Shown: positions 39,254 to 47,420 of the stretch, one piece after another
How the letters are laid out: every line of letters starts with the position of its first letter
How positions within the stretch are numbered: the stretch's first letter is position 1
Assembly (NCBI RefSeq): GCF_019904235.1
Contig: NZ_CP063202.1
Location: 62,001-126,000 of the forward strand
Direction of reading: 5' to 3'
Source of the DNA: Erythrobacter sp. SCSIO 43205
Lineage (GTDB): Bacteria > Pseudomonadota > Alphaproteobacteria > Sphingomonadales > Sphingomonadaceae
Length of the DNA stretch: 64,000 nt
Translations under genes and position numbers: made by a program
The notes under the pieces: model-generated
The model's database searches: none
Seen by the model: only the letters and a program-made list of their open reading frames with translations
What the model was told of the DNA's origin: nothing

Positions 39254-41566
39254 CTAATCGCCTTCGTTATCCTTGTGCTTGTGCAGGTTTTCAGGCGCGA
39301 AAAAGCCGATTGGCTGCGCTTCCACGGCGCGCTTTTTCAGCTCACCCCGCATCGCGCGGTACTCTGCTTCCATACGCGGTGTGACGGTGGCGCGGCTGTC
39401 TTCCAATGCATCGTCAAAGTCCTGCATCTCCACCGCAGACACTTCCCCGCCCATGCGCCGCAAAGCGCCAAGGCCGGCGCGGCGCACCACGTCTTCAAGG
39501 TCTGCGCCTGTGAAGCGGTCGGTCTTCGCCGCGACTTCATCAAGGTCGACATTGCTGGCAAGCGGCATATTCTCGGTGTGAATGCCAAGGATATGACGCC
39601 GCCCCTCAAGATCAGGTGTTCCGACATAGACAAGTTCGTCAAATCTGCCGGGACGAAGCAGCGCGGGGTCCATCAAGGTCGGGCGGTTGGTTGCCCCGAC
39701 CACGACCACTGATTGCAGCTCTTCAAGGCCATCCATTTCAGCAAGCACGGTGTTAACGACGCGGCCCGTCACCTGGGGCTCGCCCTGCCCGCTCCCGCGC
39801 GCTGGCACGAGGCTGTCAATTTCGTCGATGAACAGGATGCAGGGCGCAACGGCTCTTGCGCGCGCAAAAAGCTTCGCGATCTGCTGCTCGCTTTCACCGT
39901 ACCATTTGCTTAAAAGGTCGGAGGATTTCATCGAAATGAAGTTCGCATCGGCTTCCTTGGCAACAGCCTTTGCAAGCAAGGTTTTGCCTGTGCCGGGAGG
40001 ACCGTAGAGGAGAAAGCCTTTAGCGGGGCGAATCCCAAGGCGTCGGAACCCTTCTGCGTTCTTTAAGGGCATTTCAATACCCTCTTTGAGCTTCTCAATC
40101 GCATCGCCCACACCGCCAATATCGTCCCAGCCGACATTGGGCATCTGCACCATCACCTCGCGCATGGCCGAGGGTTGGATGCGTTTAAGAGCATTGAGAA
40201 AGTCGCCGCGCGTGACGCACAGGTCTTCGAGCACGTCTGGTGGTATCTCGCGCGCATCAAGGTCAAGGCGCGGCATGATCCGGCGCACCGCATCAATCGC
40301 AGCTTCCCGCGCCAATGCAGCAAGGTCAGCGCCAACAAAACCATGCGTCATGCGAGAAAGCTCGTTCAGGTCAACCTTGTCTTCCAAGGGCATACCGCGC
40401 GTGTGAATAGCTAGAATTTCGCGGCGACCCGTGGGATCAGGCACGCCCACCACAATCTCGCGGTCAAAGCGGCCCGGACGCCGCAGCGCCTCGTCAATCG
40501 CATCGGGACGGTTTGTGGCCGCGATCACGACGATGTTGGCGCGCGATTCCAGCCCATCCATAAGGGTCAGCATTTGCGCGACGAGACGCTTTTCCGCTTC
40601 GCCCGGCACCTGAGTGCGCTTGGGCGCGATCGAGTCGATTTCATCGATAAAGATGATCGCTGGCGAGGCACGCGAGGCCTCTTCGAAAACTTCGCGCAGG
40701 CGCTTTTCGCTTTCACCATAGCCCGAGCCCATGATTTCCGGCCCGTTGATGATGAAAAACTCGGCGTCGCTCTCGCTGGCGACAGCCTGCGCAAGCCTCG
40801 TCTTGCCCGTGCCGGGAGGGCCGTGGAGCAGAACACCCTTGGGCGGATCGACACCCAGACGGGTAAAGAGCTCAGGATAGCGCAGCGGCAATTCGACCAT
40901 TTCGCGCAAGGCCTGGATCGTCTCATCCATCCCGCCCACATCGTCATAGTTCACCGCACCGCGCGCATCTCGCGGCTCTTCAAATTCAGTGCGCAACTCG
41001 ACTTCGGTGTTCTCATCGATATGAACCACGCCCTTGGGGTTGGTCGAATGAACGCACAGGCGGATTTGGGTGAGCGCATAGGCGGGCGCGCGCAGCAATT
41101 GGCGCACATCCGATGGCATATTTTGCACCGGCTGCTGTCCGGTGGTGGCAACCAGATCGCCCGCGACAAGAGGCTTTTTGAAAAAGTTACGCTTTAGCGC
41201 CTGTGTCGGTCCTTGCAGCCGCATATCGCGCTGTGCGGGGGCAAAGACCACGCGGGTTGCAGGGCGCGATTTACCCGCCGTTATGTTGACGTGTTCGCCA
41301 GAGCCAGCCTCCGCATTGCCGCGCTGCAACCCGTCAAGGCGGATTACATCGAGCGTCTCGTCTTCCTCATAGGCAGGAAGCGCAATCGCCGCGGTTGAGC
41401 GTTTGCCAGAAATTTCAACCACATCGCCTTCGGTAATACCAAGCTTTTGGAAGGCAGAGCGCGGCATACGTGCGACCCCCTGGCCCGATTCTTCCTGCCG
41501 GGCTGGCGCCACCTGCAAGCGCACGGCCGTGCGGGATGATCCAGTGTCGGTGTCGGCGTCTGCCAT
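39254..41566 (-). CDS. CDC48/VCP-type tandem AAA+ ATPase
   Basis: The 770-residue protein has a CDC48 N-domain (double-psi barrel type; GITEGDVVEISGKR) and two AAA+ modules. Each has a Walker A (GPPGTGKT, near residues 250 and 525), a Walker B (IIFIDEIDSIAP and ILFIDEIDSLVP) and arginine-finger segments (RPGRFD). This is the architecture of archaeal VAT and eukaryotic p97, which unfold proteins. Bacterial copies are uncommon but known in Sphingomonadales. No adaptor or proteasome-like gene is nearby. It is convergent with the small membrane protein (four-base gap). Confidence 0.94.
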   Translation of the reverse strand: MADADTDTGSSRTAVRLQVAPARQEESGQGVARMPRSAFQKLGITEGDVVEISGKRSTAAIALPAYEEDETLDVIRLDGLQRGNAEAGSGEHVNITAGKSRPATRVVFAPAQRDMRLQGPTQALKRNFFKKPLVAGDLVATTGQQPVQNMPSDVRQLLRAPAYALTQIRLCVHSTNPKGVVHIDENTEVELRTEFEEPRDARGAVNYDDVGGMDETIQALREMVELPLRYPELFTRLGVDPPKGVLLHGPPGTGKTRLAQAVASESDAEFFIINGPEIMGSGYGESEKRLREVFEEASRASPAIIFIDEIDSIAPKRTQVPGEAEKRLVAQMLTLMDGLESRANIVVIAATNRPDAIDEALRRPGRFDREIVVGVPDPTGRREILAIHTRGMPLEDKVDLNELSRMTHGFVGADLAALAREAAIDAVRRIMPRLDLDAREIPPDVLEDLCVTRGDFLNALKRIQPSAMREVMVQMPNVGWDDIGGVGDAIEKLKEGIEMPLKNAEGFRRLGIRPAKGFLLYGPPGTGKTLLAKAVAKEADANFISMKSSDLLSKWYGESEQQIAKLFARARAVAPCILFIDEIDSLVPARGSGQGEPQVTGRVVNTVLAEMDGLEELQSVVVVGATNRPTLMDPALLRPGRFDELVYVGTPDLEGRRHILGIHTENMPLASNVDLDEVAAKTDRFTGADLEDVVRRAGLGALRRMGGEVSAVEMQDFDDALEDSRATVTPRMEAEYRAMRGELKKRAVEAQPIGFFAPENLHKHKDNEGD

Positions 41567-41740
41567 TGAACGTGTCCTTCGCGTTTAGCTTTCCGTTGGA
41601 AACTGGCTTGACTGCGGATTGATCCGCAATGCGCTGATTTAGCTAGGATGCGCGACGCGCGATTGCAAACCACTGCTTTGGCGAGGCTTACACAAAAAAG
41701 CCTTTGTGGCGGCGCATCGCTGACCAAAACCCATGGGCGA

Positions 41741-41768
41741 AAAAAAGCCCGGCACAAGGGCCGGGCTT
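41741..41768 (-). terminator. Orphan intrinsic terminator
   Basis: AAGCCCGGC (41745-41753) pairs with GCCGGGCTT (41760-41768) over a 6-base loop. On the minus strand the stem is followed by TTTTTT (41741-41746). No protein gene on the minus strand ends here, which points to a small RNA. Confidence 0.85.
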
Positions 41769-41876
41769 GAAAGTTTGGGAGAGGATGCCTGAAAGGCATG
41801 AGTGATTACTGCTCCCGAACCACTTTTTGTGCAAGTGCGAAAGCCGCATTTATAGTTGCAGGAAACGCAACACAGG
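41741..41876 (-). ncRNA. Candidate small regulatory RNA
   Basis: A minus-strand transcript from about 41876 to the terminator U-run at 41741 would be ~136 nt. It would contain hairpin 1 (GTTGC-loop-GCAAC, 41855-41871, loop GTTTCCT), hairpin 2 (TGCG-CGCA, 41836-41848), hairpin 3 (ATGCC-GGCAT, 41785-41799), a C/U-rich CCTCTCCC stretch (41777-41784) and a Rho-independent terminator. The CTCCC could alternatively pair with GGGAG at 41812-41816. C/U-rich unpaired segments opposite SD-like GGGAGAGG are a hallmark of base-pairing sRNAs. No minus-strand ORF explains the terminator. Confidence 0.55.
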
Positions 41877-41882
41877 CTGCCT

Positions 41883-41912
41883 CATATATGACAGTTATGT
41901 TATTTCTCGCAA
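41883..41912 (-). promoter_or_regulatory. Candidate promoter of the small RNA
   Basis: On the minus strand TTGCGA (41907-41912) lies 18 bases before TATATG (41883-41888). Transcription would start near 41876 and run into the hairpins and terminator. Confidence 0.45.
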
Positions 41913-41919
41913 ATATTGC

Positions 41920-41956
41920 AGCCTAAAATATAGGCTATTGCCTATTCTTTAGGCAA
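41920..41956. promoter_or_regulatory. Two tandem palindromes with the half-site GCCTA/TAGGC
   Basis: AGCCTA-AAATA-TAGGCT (41920-41936) and TTGCCTA-TTCTT-TAGGCAA (41938-41956) are perfect inverted repeats, each with a five-base spacer. Their centres are 19 bases apart, about two helical turns. They sit eight bases upstream of the sRNA -35 box and ~170 bases upstream of scoA. This is the layout of a cooperative dimeric regulator; the protein is unknown. Confidence 0.55.
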
Positions 41957-42128
41957 ATCGGGGTGTCTAATGCCGGATTGCCCCATCCCTTCCACCTGAC
42001 AAATTCGTGTCAGAGGCAATCCAAGCGAGTAGCCAGCGCCGCCCGGAGGCCATATAGAAGCAAGCGCGTGCGCTCTATCGGGCGCGCGCACCCATTCAAT
42101 AGTCCCTCAAACCGACAGGCTAAGCTTT

Positions 42129-42851
42129 ATGTCCAAGATTTATCCCAACGCCGCCGCCGCACTCGAAGGCGTGCTCAAAGATGACATTCTTATAGCCGCA
42201 GGTGGTTTTGGACTTTGCGGCATTCCCGAACGCCTTTTGGACGCAATTCAGGAAAGCGGGGTCACCGGGCTCACCTTTGCCAGTAACAATGCGGGCATCG
42301 ACAATGAAGGGATCGGCAAGCTCTTGCGCACCCGGCAGGTCAAGAAAATGATCTCGTCCTATGTCGGCGAAAACAAGGAATTTGAGCGCCAATATCTCGC
42401 CGGTGAGCTCGAAGTCGAGTTTTGTCCGCAAGGCACGCTTGCCGAACGTATGCGCGCAGGCGGTGCGGGAATTCCCGGCTTTTACACCAAGACAGGCGTC
42501 GGCACCGAAGTTGCCAAGGGCAAGGAGCACGCCGAATTTCCCGATCAGGACGGGGTCATGTCCACCTATATTCTTGAGCGCGGCATTTTCGCCGATCTGT
42601 CTGTGATCAAAGCGTGGAAAGCCGATGAGACGGGCAATCTCATTTTCCGCAAGACCGCGCGCAATTTCAACCAGCCGGCGGCGACTTGCGGCAAGGTGTG
42701 CGTGGCCGAAGTCGAGGAAATCGTGCCAGCAGGCGCGCTTGAGGCCGACGAAATCCATCTGCCAGGCGTCTTTGTAAACCGACTGATCCTTGGCGCGCCA
42801 TATGACAAGAAAATTGAGTTCCGCACAGTTCGCACAAGAGAGGACGCGTAA
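42129..42851 (+). CDS. scoA: 3-oxoacid CoA-transferase subunit A
   Basis: The 240-residue protein has the CoA-transferase family I alpha-subunit pattern GGFGLCGIPE near residues 22-31 and GVGTEVAKGKE further on. With subunit B it moves CoA from succinyl-CoA to acetoacetate or another 3-oxoacid. The partner gene is not adjacent: a lipoprotein gene of 421 codons lies between them. The gap to that gene is six bases, so all three are likely one transcript. Confidence 0.93.
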   Translation: MSKIYPNAAAALEGVLKDDILIAAGGFGLCGIPERLLDAIQESGVTGLTFASNNAGIDNEGIGKLLRTRQVKKMISSYVGENKEFERQYLAGELEVEFCPQGTLAERMRAGGAGIPGFYTKTGVGTEVAKGKEHAEFPDQDGVMSTYILERGIFADLSVIKAWKADETGNLIFRKTARNFNQPAATCGKVCVAEVEEIVPAGALEADEIHLPGVFVNRLILGAPYDKKIEFRTVRTREDA

Positions 42852-42857
42852 AGGGGC

Positions 42858-44123
42858 ATGAGGGTCACACAACAAACTGCACGATTGGCGCTCCTGTCGG
42901 GGGCTGCGCTGGCACTGCAAGGCTGCGTCGCTGCAGCCATTCCGATTGCCGCTGGTGGGCTTATCGGGGAACAACAAATTTCACGCGGCAATTCTTCCGC
43001 CGAGGCTGCAACCAGCGTCTCCCCCGTGGTTGAGGTCGCCGCTAATACCCCAAGCAAGCCGCAAGCAAACGCTGACCTTGCGCCCAAAACAACCACATCG
43101 CCCGTTACCACACGGCGTACACCGCAATTGGCTCAAAGTGCGCAAGAACAGGGTCGTTTTGGTCGTGCACCGGAACTTGCTGGCCCCAATCTTCCGCCAG
43201 CCGAACCGATCACTGCCACAACACCGCCGCCAACGGTTGCCATAGTGCGCTCAGGCGTATCGGCGCGCCCGGCATCTGCACCCATGTCCCCGGTGACCCG
43301 CCTGCCAGAGCCTGCTCAAAGCGATCTGACACCATCTCCTGCAGCTGCGCCTGCGGCAATCCCGCCGGTGATGTCGGGCACAGCAACAACGCCGCCCGCA
43401 AGCGCGCCCGCTGCACAGCTTGGCGCTGGCACCACCATGCTGCCCGATGCAGTGCCCTCGGCGCGCGAGCCGCTTGAGGAGCCAGCAGTCGCCGCGATCC
43501 CTCCGAGCGAGCCGCCTGCGCCCGTATCTGGCCAGCCCCTAGGGCAGAGCGCCTTTGCCACTGCAGGCATCAATCAACTGCTTTCCTATGCCAATTCGCG
43601 CCAAATCAGCTCGGAGGAGACACCTGTGAGCGCGATGCTGCTGGACCGGATTGCGCTTACGCCTGAGCGTGCTGAGTGCAGCGGGATTGCCCCGACAATT
43701 CTGATCGACCTTGATCCGAAAGGTGGCCTGTTCGATTCAAAAACCGCTTCTCGACCACCATCAGGTCTTGCGCGCGGCCTTAACCAGCTTCGCTTGAACG
43801 GTATCTCGATTGCATGGATTTCGGGCAACAGCATCGACAAACTCGATGCGATCAGCCGCGCGCTCAGATATTCAGGGCTCGACCTCAATAATGAAGATCG
43901 TGTGCTGCTTGTGCGCTCAGGCGAGGACCGCAAGCAAACGCTTCGCGAAGAACTTTCGCAAATCAGCTGTCTGATCGCGATTGCAGGCGACACGCGCTCT
44001 GATTTCGACGAGCTTTACGACTATCTCAAGAACCCCGCCGATGCGCAAAGCCTCGAGCCTTTGATCGGCGATGGCTGGTTCTTGATCCCCCAACCCCTCA
44101 TCTCTGCAGGAAGTGAACAATGA
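42858..44123 (+). CDS. Lipoprotein with HAD-like C-terminal domain
   Basis: The 421-residue protein has a lipobox LQGC (Cys at residue 23) and a Pro/Ala/Thr-rich tether up to about residue 230. The C-terminal ~170 residues look like a HAD fold related to acid phosphatase (class P4/IIIB) lipoproteins. A strand [10 protein letters not shown] stands where the catalytic DxDxT would be, AWISGNS is in the second-motif position, D-R-K at about the third, and [10 protein letters not shown] is the fourth-motif acidic pair. The altered first motif suggests weak or no phosphatase activity. Its four-base overlap (ATGA) with scoB shows coupling in the operon. Function unknown. Confidence 0.78.
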   Translation: MRVTQQTARLALLSGAALALQGCVAAAIPIAAGGLIGEQQISRGNSSAEAATSVSPVVEVAANTPSKPQANADLAPKTTTSPVTTRRTPQLAQSAQEQGRFGRAPELAGPNLPPAEPITATTPPPTVAIVRSGVSARPASAPMSPVTRLPEPAQSDLTPSPAAAPAAIPPVMSGTATTPPASAPAAQLGAGTTMLPDAVPSAREPLEEPAVAAIPPSEPPAPVSGQPLGQSAFATAGINQLLSYANSRQISSEETPVSAMLLDRIALTPERAECSGIAPTILIDLDPKGGLFDSKTASRPPSGLARGLNQLRLNGISIAWISGNSIDKLDAISRALRYSGLDLNNEDRVLLVRSGEDRKQTLREELSQISCLIAIAGDTRSDFDELYDYLKNPADAQSLEPLIGDGWFLIPQPLISAGSEQ

Positions 44124-44785
44124 GCGATCAACCAAAGGGCTGGACCCGCGATCAAATGGCCGCGCGCGCAGCGCAAGAGCTCGAAGATGGCTATTATGTA
44201 AATCTTGGAATTGGCATCCCAACGCTCGTCGCCAACCACATCCCCGAAGGGATGCTGGTCACTCTGCAAAGCGAGAACGGGATGCTGGGGATCGGACCTT
44301 TCCCTTATGAAGACGAGGTTGATCCAGACCTCATCAACGCAGGCAAGCAGACGATCAGCGAACTGCCCCACTCCGCCTATTTCGATAGCGCGACGAGCTT
44401 CTCGATGATCCGTGGCGGGCATATTGACTTGACCGTGCTTGGCGCGATGGAAGTTGCCGAGAATGGTGACATCGCGAACTGGATGATTCCGGGCAAAATG
44501 ATCAAGGGCATGGGCGGCGCGATGGATCTGGTCGCGGGCGTCAAGAAAATCATTGTCGTCATGGACCATACGGCAAAAGACGGCTCACCCAAATTTATCC
44601 CCGAATGCAGCCTGCCGCTCACGGGCGCTGGCGTGGTCGATATGATCATCACCAACCTCGGCGTATTCAAGCGCGCGGCGAAAGGCGCCCCCTTTCAGCT
44701 CATCGAGCTTGCTCCGGGTATCAGCGAAGACGACATCGCGGCGAGCACCAGCGCGGCCTATGAGGTGGCGCTCGAAGCGGCCTAG
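44120..44785 (+). CDS. scoB: 3-oxoacid CoA-transferase subunit B
   Basis: The 221-residue protein carries the beta-subunit catalytic glutamate motif [10 protein letters not shown] around residue 52 and the [14 protein letters not shown] segment. It completes the transferase begun by scoA. The start overlaps the stop of the HAD-like lipoprotein gene by four bases. A CaiB-type gene follows five bases after. Confidence 0.95.
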   Translation: MSDQPKGWTRDQMAARAAQELEDGYYVNLGIGIPTLVANHIPEGMLVTLQSENGMLGIGPFPYEDEVDPDLINAGKQTISELPHSAYFDSATSFSMIRGGHIDLTVLGAMEVAENGDIANWMIPGKMIKGMGGAMDLVAGVKKIIVVMDHTAKDGSPKFIPECSLPLTGAGVVDMIITNLGVFKRAAKGAPFQLIELAPGISEDDIAASTSAAYEVALEAA

Positions 44786-44790
44786 CCCTT

Positions 44791-45957
44791 ATGTGGCTAA
44801 ACGAACCCCGAAACCCAAATGCGCCGCTTGCCGGGCTTAAAGTGCTTGAGCTTGCGCGCGTGCTCGCGGGGCCATGGGCGGGACAAATCCTTGCCGATCT
44901 GGGCGCTGATGTCATCAAGGCGGAAAGCCCCGAAGGCGATGGGACGCGCGCTTGGGGCCCGCCTTGGGTCGAGCGCAAAGGGCCCGACGGCGAGGTACGA
45001 CGCGAGGCGGCTTATTACCATGCAGCCAACCGGGGCAAACGCTCGATTGTCGCGGATTTCGGCGATGCGGACGATCTGGAACGGGTGCGCGATCTTGCGC
45101 GAGACGCCGATGTCCTGATCGAAAACTTCAAGACCGGTGGCCTCGCCAAATTCGGGCTCGACTATGTTTCGCTAGGCAAAGCCAATCCCGCGCTCGTCTA
45201 CTGCTCCATCACCGGCTTTGGCCAGACGGGCCCGCGCGCGCACGAGGCGGGCTATGATTTCGTCATACAGGGGATGAGCGGCTTCATGTCTCTCACCGGA
45301 GAACCTTCCGGCGACCCTGTGAAAATGGGCATTTCAATCAGCGACCTTTCGACCGGCGTCTATGCCGCGAACGGTATTCAGGCCGCGCTTTTGCAGCGTC
45401 ATCGAACAGGGCGGGGGCAGCATATTGATATGAGCCTGCTTGATTGCTCGGTTGCGCTTCTGGCCAATCAGGCGACCTATTTCTTTAACACAGGCCAAAA
45501 TCCACCGCGCATGGGCAACACCCACGCGCAAGTGGCACCCTACGGTGTTTTCCCGGTGAGCGATGGGCACGTAATCCTTGCCCCCGCCAATGATCGACTG
45601 TTCACGCGGATTGTCGCCATGCTGGGGCGCGAAGATTTGGCCAAAGATCCGCGCTTTGCGAGCAATGGCGGACGGGTCGAAAACGCAGCCGCGCTCGACG
45701 CTGAGATCGCGAAAGCCACGGCCACTTGGAGCAAGGAGGCCCTGCTTGAGGCTTGCGCCAACCACGGCATTCCCGCTGGCCCCATCAACAAGCTAGACGA
45801 GGTCTTCGCCGACCCGCAAGTGATCGCCCGCGGCCTTCGCGTGGACCTTGGCGGGATGCCGAGTGTGCGCAGCCCCTTCACGTTCTCCGAGGGTGAATTG
45901 GCGCTCGACAATCCTTCGCCCATGCTCGGCGAGCACACGCCCAAATCAGGCGAGTAA
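44791..45957 (+). CDS. CaiB/BaiF family CoA-transferase
   Basis: The 388-residue protein matches family III CoA-transferases: LELARVLAGPWAGQ and LADLGADVIKAE at the start, then YCSITGFGQTGP and the region with the nucleophilic aspartate. Such enzymes act on formyl-, carnitinyl-, cinnamoyl- or similar CoA esters. The exact substrate cannot be set from sequence. Placement after scoAB suggests a shared role in acyl-CoA metabolism. Confidence 0.93.
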   Translation: MWLNEPRNPNAPLAGLKVLELARVLAGPWAGQILADLGADVIKAESPEGDGTRAWGPPWVERKGPDGEVRREAAYYHAANRGKRSIVADFGDADDLERVRDLARDADVLIENFKTGGLAKFGLDYVSLGKANPALVYCSITGFGQTGPRAHEAGYDFVIQGMSGFMSLTGEPSGDPVKMGISISDLSTGVYAANGIQAALLQRHRTGRGQHIDMSLLDCSVALLANQATYFFNTGQNPPRMGNTHAQVAPYGVFPVSDGHVILAPANDRLFTRIVAMLGREDLAKDPRFASNGGRVENAAALDAEIAKATATWSKEALLEACANHGIPAGPINKLDEVFADPQVIARGLRVDLGGMPSVRSPFTFSEGELALDNPSPMLGEHTPKSGE

Positions 45958-46012
45958 GCCATCTTCAAAGCCGCCAGTCCTAAAGCTCAACGCGCTTGAG
46001 ATCAGACCAAGC

Positions 46013-46047
46013 AAAAGGGCGCTCCGGTTAAACCAGAGCGCCCTTTT
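46013..46047. terminator. Bidirectional terminator between CaiB-type gene and metK
   Basis: AAAAGGGCGCTC (46013-46024) pairs with GAGCGCCCTTTT (46036-46047) over an 11-base loop. It lies between convergent genes. Confidence 0.88.
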
Positions 46048-46068
46048 TGTTCGCGCCGCTGGCCTTAG

Positions 46069-47316
46069 TTAAGCAAGCGCTGCCTTCAAATCTTCAGTGA
46101 GGTCGGTGCGTTCCCATGGGAAGGTATCGCCATCTGCGGTGCGGCCAAAGTGGCCATAGGCTGCGCTGATTCGGTAAATCGGCTTGTTTAGGCCCAGATG
46201 GGTGCGAATAGCGCGGGGGGTAAGCCCGCCGAGCTTGTCGATGGAATGGATCGCTTCTTCGAGTTTTGCATCGGTGACGCCCTCTGCTGCGGTCCCGTGT
46301 GTGTCGACATAAAGCGAGAGCGGCTCTGACACACCGATGGCATAGGCGATCTGGATCGTACAGCGGGTCGCAAGCCCCGCAGCCACCACATTCTTTGCAA
46401 GGTAGCGGGTGATGTATGCCGCACTGCGGTCCACTTTGGTTGGGTCTTTGCCGCTAAATGCGCCGCCACCGTGTGGGGCCGCGCCACCGTAGGTGTCGAC
46501 AATGATCTTGCGCCCTGTGAGCCCCGCATCGCCATCGGGTCCGCCAATCACAAAGCTGCCGGTCGGGTTGATGTGCCATTGGGTTTCGTCGGAAATAAAA
46601 CCATCCGGCAAAATCTCGCCGACAACATTCATCACATAGGCGTGCAATTCTGCCTCGTTCGCGCCCTCGTCATACCCTTCGGCGTGCTGAGTGCTGACCA
46701 CAACAGCGGTGCAGGCAACCGGTTTGCCGTTCTCATAGCGCAGAGTGACCTGGCTCTTCGCATCAGGTTCAAGGAAAGGCGCAGCGCCCGAATGGCGGTC
46801 TTTTGCAAGCCGCTCCAGAATTTTGTGGCTATAATCGAGCGTTGCCGGCATCAGATCAGGCGTTTCGTCACAGGCGAAACCGAACATAATGCCTTGATCG
46901 CCCGCGCCTTCGTCCTTGTTTGAACCTTCCGCGCCTGCATCCACGCCTTGTGCGATGTGAGCTGATTGGCCGTGAAGGTGGTTTTCGAACGCAAGCGTCT
47001 TCCAGTGAAAGCCATCCTGTTCATAGCCGATGTCGCGCACGGTCGAGCGCACCGCCTGTTCGATTTCTTCCTTCGCACCCGGAGCCCAGCCGCCGTTGAC
47101 GGCCCAGTCCTCGTTCTCGCTGTCATACATTGGCTTACAACGGATTTCGCCTGAGAGGATAACGCGCTGGGTCGTGGTCATCGTCTCGCACGCAACCCGC
47201 GCCTCAGGGTCTTTGGACAGCATGAGATCGACAATGGCGTCCGAAATCTGATCCGAAACCTTGTCGGGGTGACCTTCGGAAACGCTTTCAGAGGTGAAAA
47301 GATAGTTGCTGCGCAT
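46069..47316 (-). CDS. metK: S-adenosylmethionine synthetase
   Basis: The 415-residue protein has the MetK landmarks [13 protein letters not shown] at the N-terminus, the ATP-site [12 protein letters not shown] block and [16 protein letters not shown]. It makes SAM from methionine and ATP. The ~105-base gap to the upstream gene lnt was checked for a SAM riboswitch and none was recognised. A modest SD (GGAAGG) lies about 16 bases upstream. Confidence 0.97.
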   Translation of the reverse strand: MRSNYLFTSESVSEGHPDKVSDQISDAIVDLMLSKDPEARVACETMTTTQRVILSGEIRCKPMYDSENEDWAVNGGWAPGAKEEIEQAVRSTVRDIGYEQDGFHWKTLAFENHLHGQSAHIAQGVDAGAEGSNKDEGAGDQGIMFGFACDETPDLMPATLDYSHKILERLAKDRHSGAAPFLEPDAKSQVTLRYENGKPVACTAVVVSTQHAEGYDEGANEAELHAYVMNVVGEILPDGFISDETQWHINPTGSFVIGGPDGDAGLTGRKIIVDTYGGAAPHGGGAFSGKDPTKVDRSAAYITRYLAKNVVAAGLATRCTIQIAYAIGVSEPLSLYVDTHGTAAEGVTDAKLEEAIHSIDKLGGLTPRAIRTHLGLNKPIYRISAAYGHFGRTADGDTFPWERTDLTEDLKAALA

Positions 47317-47420
47317 TGTGTACGTGGCCTTCCAGAACGGGGGTCCAATGGACTAGGGAGACAGGATTCTGACGCCCTTATCAAGATATAAGGAAGTCTT
47401 TATGTCTAACTCGTGAAGTC

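Larger units (their letters stand above)
41567..42128. other. 562-base intergenic region with sRNA and tandem palindromes
   Basis: Between the CDC48-type gene and scoA lies a region with no ORF of note. It holds an orphan minus-strand terminator (41741-41768), a candidate sRNA upstream of it, a sigma-70-like promoter (41883-41912) and two tandem palindromes (41920-41956). Bases 41957-42128 show no clear promoter for scoA. Confidence 0.6.

Noticed and set aside
47317..47420. SAM riboswitch in front of metK
   Set aside because: The ~100-base leader shows none of the conserved cores of the SAM-II or SAM/SAH classes that I know.
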